From positions 76,696,001 to 76,760,000 of the forward strand of contig CM077597.1 in assembly GCA_039654915.1 (NCBI GenBank): 64,000 nt of DNA. Direction: 5' to 3'. Position numbers and translations under genes: made by a program. Below are positions 44,801-56,800 of this stretch, piece after piece; within the stretch, counting starts at the first letter, position 1; each line of letters opens with the position of its first letter. The DNA is from Aquilaria yunnanensis (taxonomy: Eukaryota > Streptophyta > Magnoliopsida > Malvales > Thymelaeaceae). The notes beneath the pieces were generated by a model that did no database searches, had not been told where the DNA came from, and worked only from the letters and a program-made list of their open reading frames with translations.

Positions 44801-47800
44801 CCAGTGATAGATTGGTAAGAGCTGATATTATTGAGATCTCAGCTTATACTGCTGTAACGGTGCGGTGGATGTGTTTCCCATTTGATTCCTATCGTGTAAA
44901 AATCATGCATGCATGATGTGAAATGCATGAATGCAAAGCATGTGTAATTGATGGTTTTTTTTTTTTATTTTTATTTATATTTATTTTTTTATTTTTTTAT
45001 TTTTTTTGGATTGATCTAGTTCTTCATATCTTTGCTTTACTGGATCCTCTTTATAATTGCCTTCTTGGATTATCATTGAATCTCTTTATGCTTTCCAGCT
45101 TTTGTTCACTGCCTCAAAAGCCCAACTCTTTTCAAAATCCCCTTTCTTTGACTTGTTCTTGAATTTTGGCCTCAATTTCTTTAAAGTTGGCCCGCCTCAT
45201 AATTTATATCTCTTTCGGGTACTCATCCATTGTCATGGATTTGATACCATCAAAGGCTTTACTTTCAATGTCTGCTTTGCCCATTTTCTTCTGGCCGTGC
45301 GGACACTTGTTTACCCCCATGTTACAGTCCGAATGATTGCTCTTCCTTAGACTCAGGTTCTGATCCATAAGACTTGCCCCCTTGTCTATTGAGCTTCTTT
45401 CTTGGCAGTACTTTTCTTGCGCTTAGTAGAGACTACTTTGCCCCCTTGATTATGGTGTTTATGTGAAAAGAGATATCATCTCGCCTTTGATTTAACAGAA
45501 GGTTGAGGATTTCTAGACCTTTGTGATGGCACTTGATCGTAAATTTCTCTTACAAGAACCACATCTTATTAAAGAAAGACTCAAGCTATCTCCTTACTTT
45601 TAAGTCTACATACATTAATGAATAATGGTTTGGCCTTAAAGAAAAACTTTCATCAATTTTCAAAGCTTGACAAAGTAATTTACGGTCTTTGTTTTCAATT
45701 AAAATGTCCTGTCATTCTTCCCTTTCCAACTCGAAGACATAAACTGTGCAAGGCAATAAGGTAGAAACATGATTCACAATAATAGCCTTTTAACTGAATG
45801 AGGATGATATCGAGAGGTAAATGTTAGGTGTGAGGAAAGTTAAGTTTGAATGTTTTTTTTTTTGTGGCAGTCTTTTAGCTGAATGAGAATGATATTAAGA
45901 GGTAAATATTAGGTCTGAATAAAGTTAAGTTTGAGTGGTGTGAAAGAGGGGTCTTTTAATACTACTCGTGAGCAAATTTGATTATGGTGAAAAACTCAAT
46001 AGTGATGACCTCAAACTTGCCACTCTTTCCAGAAAGTTAGACCTCATCTGTTGCCCCCCAACTATTGTGATCTTTATGCATGCTTGGTTTGAGGGTTACT
46101 TTTGTTTTCTAAACCGCCTTTACAGGTTTTCAGTCTAGAATCCATAGCTCACTTTTTTTCTTTCTTTTTTTTTTTTTCTAGTTTGAGCCCTTTTTCCTCT
46201 TTTTTTTTTTTTGTTTTTTTGTTTTTTTGTGTGAGCTATGGTGATAACATACTTGATAACTCTCTTGAAGTGAGATGACTCAAGTGGCCTTGCTTGCTCG
46301 TGCTTGTTCTCAGTTCTTTTTGGTTTTGAATTTTCCCTTGTTGGCTTTTTGGTGGAAGGGATGAACTTTTTCCTTTTTTTTTTGGAGTTTGTGTTATGGA
46401 GAACCGAGATCATAGCCTTCTTGAAGTAAGATGACTCAAGTGGCTTTATTTGCTTCTCAGTCTCTTTTTTTTTTTTTGGATTTTTTTTTCTTGTTTGGAT
46501 TTTCTCTTTAATGGCTTTTGATGGAAGGGAGGAACTTCTTTCCTTTGTTGGAATTTGTGTTGTGGAAAACTGAGAATTTTTTTTTGTATTGAGCATTTGT
46601 GAGAATTGGGAGGCCACTGAAGTCATTTAATATGAGAGCTAGCTTCTTTGGAAGTTAATCCCGGACTCCTTGCAAGGATGTTGATAACCACTGTGAATTC
46701 TTTTTGAGGGTTGAGGTGCAACATATGAAATCCTTCTTACTAGATTTGGCAGCACTTTCAAGATCATTACTATCAAATTTTCCTTAACTTTTTATTTTCA
46801 CCCACGAGTAGTATCATTTAGAAAGCAAAGTATGATAGCAATAATGGATAGTATAATGGAAAGGAGTGAGAGATGGATGTAAAAACAGAATTTTTGGTAA
46901 GAAGTGATAGAATGTGTAGGTGTAATAATTGAATTTTTGGTAAAAATTGGTACAATATGTAGATGTAATAATGGAATTAAAAAGTGGTATAATGTACACG
47001 TAACATCTTTTTGTTAGAGAACAAAAAGAATTACCAGTTGTCAAAAAGTAAAGTGTGATGGCAATAATAGATAGTATAATGGCAAAGAGTGTAAAAATGG
47101 AAAGTAGTAGAATGCACGCATTACATCTTTTTGTTGTACCAGAAAGAATACCAGGTGTCCATCTAACAAAGACTACACCCTAGATTCTGGACTAAATCTA
47201 GGAGATTTTTACTATTAGATTACTTTTGCAAGCTTTCAAAGATACAAGTTTATTCAAAGGATTCCCTGTCATTCGAAAATGTATGCGGACTGTTAGGTCA
47301 GATCTGACTTGGAGCCCTTCCAAAATCAATGTAATTCCAGCTCAAAATCTTCACTTTCAATTACCAATCACATCGGGCCTAGCAGCTTGACCTCGGTTTT
47401 GTTTGATTTGTAGAGGAATGGCCTTGGGACTTGACGGCTTAAGAGTAGGTTTTGAGATTGGTATAGCATTGACTTCTTATTCTTTAATGATCACATTCAC
47501 ATCATCATAAAAACGATAAGTTGGGATGAGTCTATGAGTCTTTGCAGATTCTTACGGAATTCTGAACATTCTTGGATAGAATGACTCTTACTGTCATGAA
47601 AGTTGCACCATTCCTCCTCTTCAACTTCTTCATGTCCAAAAGAAGGCTTTCCCATGATAATCCCTTCTTTCACAAGGCATGAATATACATGCTTAAGAGG
47701 GGTTATGATATCATTGACTGACTTTTTCATCAGCCGGTGTTCTTCTATCATATTGACTGGTTTTTCTTGATGAGGCGGCAATGGATTGTGAGTGACGTTT

Positions 47801-50800
47801 GGTTCATCGGAAAAGTCCAACCACTTTGATTCGATTAATTGTTGGACTATACGTTTCAATGCTGTGCAATTTTCCAAGCCATGGCCTGGAACGCCATCAT
47901 GATATGGGCAAGTTATGTTGGGGTCATACCACGTTGGATATGGGGGTCCAAATGGATTTGTAGGAATTGGACGGATAAGTTGACTTTCTATGAGCTTTGG
48001 ATACAACTCAGTGTAAGTCATGGGAATTGGTGCAAAAACTTCTTTTGGTCTTCGTGTGGGTACTGGAGGAGTCGGAACAGGTGGCCGTAACTGATTAGGC
48101 CTGTTGAGAGGATAATTGTTGGGCCTATTGGGAGGATAATCATTAGGCCTATTGGAAGGATAATCATTGGGCATATTGGGAGGATAGTCATTGGGCCTAT
48201 TGGTAGGATAATAATTGGGCCTTTTAGCAGAATAGGATAGGCGAGGACCGGTAGCCACAGTACCTACGAGGGGAATCCCTCTTTCGCGTCCTATTTGTTG
48301 TACTTCTTCATCTTTTGTTCTGGATGGTCCTCCTCTTTTCATAGGATCACTAAAGGACTCAGCAATCTTCCCAGTCCTAATCCCATGCTCGATCCTTTCT
48401 CCAGACATGACAACATCGGAGAAATTAGTTGCCGAATTGCCGATGAGTTTGTCATAATATGGGTATTTCAGTGTCTGGACAAACAAAGTAACCATTTCTT
48501 TTTCTGTCATGGGTGGCTGAACTTGTGCAGCTAAGTCCCTCCACCGTTGGGCATATTTCTTGAAAGTTTCTGGCTTTTTCTTCTCCATGTTTTGGAGAGT
48601 TTGGCGATCCGGAGCCAAGTCCATAACATGTTTATAGTTGCCGATGAAGGCCTGAGCAAGGTCATTCCAAGTTTTGATGTTTCTTGGTCCTTGACTTAGA
48701 TACCACTGCAATGCTGATTTTGTGAGACTTTCCTGAAAAAGTGCAATCCACACCTTTTCATCTTTTGTGAGTGGTTGTAGTCTCCTTAGGAACAGTGTGA
48801 TGTGAGTGATGGGATCACTCGTTCCATCGTATTTTACGAAATCCGGTACTTTAAAGTCCGAAGGGATTATGACGTCTGGCACTAAGCAGAGGTCATCCAC
48901 TGAGAGAGATCCGAATATATTACCTCCTTCAATGGCTCGCAGTCTCTTCTCTATTGTTTCGAGCTTTTGAGATTCTGCTTCTTCTTTTGGTAATATATTC
49001 TTCTCTTCATGTACAGTATCTTGTTTCAGGTGAACACTAGCAGACGGTCCTGATTCTTGCAACAGGTTTTCTTGGACTGAGACTCGTTGCGGGGTGAATC
49101 CCGGGGGATAAGTGGGATCTTGTACTTCTTTGATGGGGACTTGAGTTGCTTTCCCTTTGATTAATTCCATCAATTGTCTCATCTGTTCTGACATACTTTC
49201 AATCTTGGACTCCATCTCCATGAGACGTCCTTCGGCTTGTTCTGCCATTAATCTTGTTTGGAGTCGAGTTGAATATCGGTGTTAAGGTCCAATTTTACCT
49301 TTTTAAAGGAATATTTATTTTATTAGATTCTATGCGTATATGATTGATGTGATGGATGCATGCAATGAGATTATGTTTTTATCAAAATTTATATGCACGT
49401 GATTGATGTAATGGAATGCATGCAATGAGATTATTTTTATCAGATTTTATATGCGTGTGATTGATGTAATGGATGCATGCAATATAAAGTGAGATTATGT
49501 TTTTATCAGACTTTATATGCACGTGATTAATGTAATGGAATGCATGCAATGAGATTATTTTTATCAGATTTTATATGCATGTGATTAATGTAATGGAATG
49601 CATGCAATGAGATTATTTTTATCAGATTTTATATGCGTGTGATTGATGTAATGGAATGCATGCAATGAGATTATTTTTATCATACTTTATATGCACGTGA
49701 TTAATGTAATGGAATGCATGCAATGAGTGAGTTTGCTTATCCATTATCGTAGAACTTCAAAACTTTTAGTTGTCATTATAAAGACAAAAAAGTTAGCATA
49801 ATTTGATGCGTGGTTTTGATGCATGAAGAATAATTGCACAAGAAAGATAAGGTTATTAATAAGTTAAATAGCAATTAACAACTCATGAAGTATTATGGAT
49901 AAACAAGTTAAAACCATACGAAGAAAAGTGTAGAGTAACAACACAACATAACAAGGATATGCTTATGGCGTTGGTAAAATGGTAGAAATTCTATGGTCAG
50001 TTCTATGGTCAAGTGGGGAGTTCTATATGCATAAGGTGGCTTATCAAAAAGGCAAGGGATAGTTCCCGAATCCCGTCACTAAATCATAGTGACGGCCCGA
50101 TTCCTTACCCTCTAGGGTTAATGTAAGGAATGGATTAATTCGAGTCGTAGCTTTTCGTGGGCCCATGCAGAGACTAACCGTCTCAGAAGGCAATACACTA
50201 CTTTGCTACTTTGAAACCGGTGAAGGCTTGGAGACCATGGCCTCACAAGGACAGCAACACCAATTTCGCTTAGAAAGAATCGTGTTTGATTTAAGGAAGC
50301 TCGGGTATAGAGCTTCATTTTGTGAATGCATTATGCATGTTTAGAATAAGTAAATATAACATATAAATCCACATAATAGTAAAGCAAAGTAAATCAAAAC
50401 AAATCAACTTTAAGCTCGACTCACTAATATTGACTCCCCAGTTGAGTCGCCATGCTGTGGCAACGTCGGGTTTTCTGGAGTCGCCACCAATCAGTTTACC
50501 TAGGTCGATTGGTCACCTTAAATATTGGTCTACGAGAGTTCGGGGGTTCGGGAGTACGGTTACGTTAAAACAACTTTGTTAAAACGCCCAAAAATTGGCA
50601 CCTTAGTTGATTTTAATTTTGTTTCGCTTTGCTTTTAAATAAATTTCAGTTAATTTTCAATCTAGAATTTTTAACTGAATTAATCGGATGTGGATTTTTG
50701 GTAATTAATTTGTATAGAATTTTAAACTTCCGAACCATGGACTCTGCCGAGTCATTTGGACACGGAAGATTTTTATTCCGAACCATGGACTCTGCCGAGT

Positions 50801-53800
50801 CATTTGGACACGGAATTTGGTGAAAATTTTAATCCATATCGTAAAAATATGGATTTTTATCTTTTTATTTAATTTATTTATTTTGAAAGTTTGATATTTT
50901 CCAAACCGTAAATCCTGCTGGATCATCCGGATATGGAAATTACTTTAATTAATTGTTAGTTATATAATTATTATTTTTATGGAATTTATTATTACTAATT
51001 TGTAAGTCTTTTGTTTTTAGATTTATTAATAATCTAAAAAATTTATTTTTTATTCTTTACACTTTCTTTTCTTTTCTTTCTTTTCTTTCTTTCTTTTCTT
51101 TCTTTTTGATTTTATCTTTCTTTTAGTTTTATTTTTCCTTTCTTTTCTTTCTTTTCTTTTCTTTTCTTTTTCTTTTCTTTCTTTTCTTTCTTTCTTTTCT
51201 TTTTTTATCTTTTTCTTATCTTTCTTATCTTTTTCTTATCTTTCTTTTAGTTTTTTTTTAGTGAAAGTTATTTATTATTTAAATAATTATTCAATTTATA
51301 AAAGAAAAATAAAAATAATTGGCTTTTTAAAAAATTATTTTTATTAGGCTTAAAAAATAATCTTCTTTTAATTTTCATTTATTTATTTAAGTAAGGGTAA
51401 AGGTGAATTAAATTAAAAAAAATTATATAAAGGAAAATTAATAATAATAAAGTGGGGCTTTTTGGCCATCCACTTTAAAAATAAATAATAATAAAGGTTA
51501 GCAAAGTTAATTAAATTAATTAACAACAATAATAAAAATTAGCCAAGTTTAATTAAATTAATTGATTAACAATAATAATAAAAAGTTAGTCAAGTTAATT
51601 AAATTAATTGATTAACAACAATAATAAAAAGTTAGTCAAGCTAATTAAATTAATTAATTAACAACAATAATAAAAAGTTAGTCAAGTTAATTAAATTAAT
51701 TAATTAACAACAATAATAAAAAGTTAGTCAAGTTAATTAAATTAATTAATTAACAACAATAAAAGTTAGCCAAGTTAATTAAATTAATTAATTAACAACA
51801 ATAAAAGTTAGCCAAGTTAATTAATTAATTAACAAAAATAATAAAAAGTTAATTAATTGTTAACAACAATTATAAAAGTTAGTAATAATGCAAAAATTAA
51901 AAGGTTAGTAACAATAATAATATTAAAAGTTAGTTGTTAGTAAGTTAATAACAAAAAAAAAAGGGTTAGTAATAATAACAAATAAGTAAAACAAGTAAAA
52001 ATTAAAATAGTTAGGAATTAATTCTGCAAGAACAAAATAAAAGGTTAGTGACCAAAGTGAAAGAAATAAAAAAAATAGAGGACAAAACAAGGGTTGTACC
52101 CTTTAGTTTTAATTTTGAATTTTGCTGGGAACGTGAGAAACAGATGCGCGCGCAGGGGGGGAAGGAGAGGCAGCTGGCGGCGGGGCGGCCAGGGGCAGGT
52201 GGGGACGGCGCGACGGCAGCGTGGGGGAGCGATGAGCGGCGGCGGGACGGCGTGGAGCGACGGGCAGCGAAGGAGAAGGAAGAAACAGAAAAAAAACGGA
52301 GGAAGAAGATAGTCTATACGTCAGAATAGAAACTTTTGGGACTTTCTGGGAAAAGGAAAGAGGGCCAGGGACTAAGTCTGTAATTTTTATTTTTTCTAAA
52401 ACGGAGCTCTAAGCTTTCTGTCTATTTTTTTGTGTGTTCAGCACAAAATTTGGGGGGCTATTTATAGAGGAAGTTTGGCTGAACTGTTGATGGATAAATT
52501 AATAAAAAATTTCAAACTTATCTTTAAAATTGGTAAAATGACAATTTTAGTCCTTTACGTCTCTCAGCCTCTGGATAAGTTCCTGAAGCTTCTGATTTTG
52601 ACAATTTTGTCGTTTTCTGTCAATTTGCGCCAGAACGTCGGCAGGCCCAAAATTTTATGTGACAAACTACCAAATGCTCCTAGAACTTTCAGAATTTGTC
52701 AATTTTTCCCGAAACTTCTTAATGTTGTCATTTTTACCTCAAACTTTTAAATTTTGCCATTTTTTTGGAGTTTTCTTTTTTTCTTTCAAATACACACATA
52801 TATCATTTTAAATCAAATCTTCACAAAAAAAAATGTATTTTAAACTAATTAAAATTTTTAGTAATAATAATAATAATAAAAATAATAATTTTTTTTATTT
52901 AATTTCTTTTAAAATTTTTTATGGTCGGACGAAATTGGGTGTCAACAACCTTCAAAGTGGAAGCCGCCGAATCGGTTGCAAATTGGTGGCTATGACTTTA
53001 AAAAATGCCAGATTTGCTGTCGACAAGGTCGGCGGCTAAAAACCCGGTGCCTTTATATTTTTGGGTCCTTTTTTTTAACCTTGCAATAACGATGTATGAT
53101 TTTATTTTTTATATATTTTAATTATATATATAGTTGCTTCATATTTATAATAATAATAATACTGATAATGATGAAAATAATAATAATATATAAGAGATTG
53201 AAAATAAAACTATATTCAATACATTTAATTAATAAAATTTAGCTATTTTTAGTTTTTTAATTGTAAAGCAATGAATATAACAATTATATGAATAATGATC
53301 TGTTTAAAATCTAAAAAGTAAGTTTAATCTTCGACATTTTTTTCTTAAGATTCCCTAAAACTAAATAAAGAAAAGGACATCAATTCCTAATCATCAGATT
53401 TGTAAGTACAAAATCAAATTAACTCTTTGAAGTTAAACGGTAAAAATAAAATATATGCATTTCAGAAGATATTTTTTATTTTTATTTTTTTTCAAGAAAC
53501 ACCAGAGGGTTTTTTTTTTATTTTTATATTAATAAATATTTTACAAAAAAAATACTCAAATTAGTTGTTAGTAGGCAAGGAGAATAAAAAAGGAAATGGA
53601 AATTGAAAATATATATTAATTTTATTCTTTTAGCTAAACAACAAAGAGAAGATTAGTGTAGAAAAATTAAAAATAATACAATTAATTACATCTAACACCA
53701 TATTTCCAACAATTTTATGAAGTAACCAAAATTGTTATGTAGAACAAGTGCAAATCCATCACGACTAATGAAAAAAGATAGAAATATTAGACATTATGAG

Positions 53801-56800
53801 AAGTTTCTTTTATTGCAAGAAAAAAATAAAATAAGCATAACAAAAGATTGAAATGTTAATGGATAGAATTAGAATTACCAAAAGTCATATACCCAAAGCC
53901 TAGTCTTTTGGCATTTATACACTTAAAAATTTCTTGTTCCTTCCTCTAATTAATAAGGTTAAGCAAATTTATACTAATTATTTTTTTTCTAATTAGTATG
54001 TAAATAATTTTGATTTAAAGAATTGAATTGCACAATGAATATGTAAATTTGACATAATTATTGCATCAAATTTAGTACCAAATAAATGTTAGTGACCAAA
54101 ATATTAAACAAAATAATAATTAATTTTAATAGTATTACTACATAACACTCTAATTGGTAACAAAAACTCTAGAAAAAAACTCATAAAGAGTCCAATTATA
54201 TCAATCATTAAATTGATAGGCCATGTAAATAAATGACTAACTATAAATCCATTAGTATACTTGAATAGGTAGAATCAATTATGTGTATGATGGATAAAAA
54301 AATTAGAAATAGAAGATTAGGACTAAATTATAACTCAACAATGATTCATAAGGATGTTAATACAATAAAAATCTAAATAATAAGTGTAGTTAAAGGGTCC
54401 CTAAAATATTTTTTTATTGAAGAGTGAGTCAAAAAATTTTAAAGGAAGCAAAGAAGCTCTATAATTAGTGAATTCAATCAATTTTCTAGGTTTTCCTAGA
54501 AAATGTACAAATCCATCACCACTAATGCAAAAAGTATTGAAATATTGGATAGTATGAGAAGCTTCTTTTGTTTTGAAAAAAATAAAATAAGAGAAATAGA
54601 AGAACAAAATGATAACAGATAGAATTAAAATTACTTGAAGTTATATATCTAAAGCTTAATCTTTTGGTATCCTATAGACGTGAAAGTTTTTTGTTCATTT
54701 CTCTAACTAACAAGGTTAGGCTATTTATACTAATTGTTTTTTCTAATTACTACGTAAGTAGTTTTGATTTGAAGAATTAAATTTCTCAACCAACATTAAA
54801 TTAGCATAATTAGTGCATCAAATTTATTGCGTAATAAAAGTTAGGAACTAAAACATTTAAAATGTGAGTAATTTCAACAGCAGTATTACGAAACACACTA
54901 ATTGGCAATAATAACTCTAGAAAAACCATAAAGAGTCCAATTATCTCAATTATTAAATTGATACATGTGAGTAAATGATTAACTATGGATCCATTCATGT
55001 AGTTTATGATAGTTAGAATTATATTTAAAATGGGTAAAAATAAAAAATGAGGATCAAATTTGAACTCAACAAAGATTTATGAGAATATTAATACAATAAA
55101 AACTCAAACGATTGAGTGCAATTAAAGGGTCAAAGAAGCTCTATAATTAATTATTCTAATCTATTATCTAGGTTTCTTCTTTATATATAGATATATAGAT
55201 ATTGATGATTCTATCTTTTTTTCTATGCTTATATATATTTTGTTGCAGTTCTCCATCCACATATAGACAATTCTTTGAATGTGTATGGCATACTAGGCAT
55301 TAATTCTTAAAATAAAAAATATATCGAAATTTTGGATAGAAGTTAGTATAAATATTTAATATCTAAGATTTTTAAGATATCTATTCTCTTCTTTGAATTC
55401 TTTTCTAACTAGTATTCCCTATTAAGAATTTTCTAAGATATTTTTTCATGGCCATTGTTATTTCTTTCAAGTGAAAAAGAAGAAAATTTTGTCCACAATG
55501 GATTTTTCACCATTGCTCAAAATTAATACAGGTTGTGCTATATATTCTGATATAACTTGAAATCTTAGTGAACATAGATAGATTTATATCCGAGTAAATC
55601 TCTTGCGGACATGTGTGATCTTCATTCATTTTTTTTTTTTTTTTGCATAATTGTGATTTCTTCACCTAATACAAATTTATTAAAGTGGTGCCGAAAATTG
55701 GTCATAGTAAAACGGAGCACTAAAATTTTATAATAATAAAAAGGTAAATCACTTTGCTGTGTTATCAAATGATGGTAAAACTCATTGGAGCTCAGAATTT
55801 TTTTGGGGGGTCATATCAGGGTCCTCTGCGTCCCAATTAAGGTCTCGTAACTCTAATCCATGTCTCAATATTAGTTACTTATTTAATGTTTTGATTAAGT
55901 TGAACGAAAAACATTTATATGAAATAAAATTGAAGCCAGGTTGATGCGGCTCCCTGCCAGATATGTTCGGGAGATGTTAAATAATAAGTTATCTAATTTA
56001 TTATTCTTATTTTTGTTTTCAATCTTCACTTAACTCGTATATTATTAAAACTCTATAATTTAAAAAGACTAAAAAATATTTTTAAAATTTTTAATTTTCT
56101 GTTAAGAATAATTTTACTAGTTTGCTTAGGGAAAAATTTGTAAATAGGTAATTAATTTCTGAATAAAAATTGGAAAAAATTAGCTTTTTATGAATTTTTT
56201 AATCTGAAAATAAAAGAGCCTCCGTGAATCATACTCTTTCAAAAAGATGGCTAATTGAAAAGAGATGATTTTAGTGGGAAAACATTCGAATATTACGTGT
56301 TTAACTTTTTAAATGTTTTATGTTTTCAAAATAAGAAATGGAGAAAGGGGCAATTTTGTCATTAAAGTATAGGATGAAAAGTAATTTTACCACTAAAATA
56401 TTTTTTTAGAGAAATTTGCCAATAACATTTTCAAAATGGTTATATTTGTCATCTGTGTTTTGAAATAGATGGATAATTAAAACTACGGCAATTAATGATG
56501 GGAATATTCCTTTATTACAAAGAAATTTCTATCAGGGTGGGGATAAGTTGGATATTCCGCTAGCCACATCAGCCAATATGTGGCATATTTGCCACAAATG
56601 TTTTTGAAACAAACGTATTTATCATCAATCTTTTCAAAACAGACATATTTGTGATTAAGTTTTGACACTAGCGACGGTAACAACATCAAGGAGGGGTACA
56701 CAAAGTGGGGGCTTTTCCAATGGGGGCAGATCGCGCACGAGACATGACAAGTAACAATTACCCAGTAATTATGGCCGGCAAATAACAATTACCCAGTAAT

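Larger units (their letters stand above)
36138..52947 (-). mobile_element. Non-autonomous Tat/Ogre-like LTR retrotransposon with gene cargo, 16.8 kb
   Basis: Transcribed on the minus strand: 5' LTR (52947-50456), PBS, repeat-rich leader, gag (49248-47497), cargo genes (44261-40974), minisatellite (40430-38783), PPT, 3' LTR (38620-36138). The large LTRs, arginine-tRNA-like PBS, gag with its C/H motifs, and 3' tandem repeats fit the Tat/Ogre group of Ty3/gypsy. No protease, RT, RNase H or integrase was found between gag and PPT, so the element would depend on a relative for replication. LTRs differ by two substitutions and one 9-bp indel seen by eye, and the TSD is perfect, so insertion is very recent. 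Confidence 0.9.

Noticed and set aside
44940..45015. Long T-tract as a transcription terminator
   Set aside because: Simple AT slippage in a plant element. No RNA polymerase III gene is nearby.
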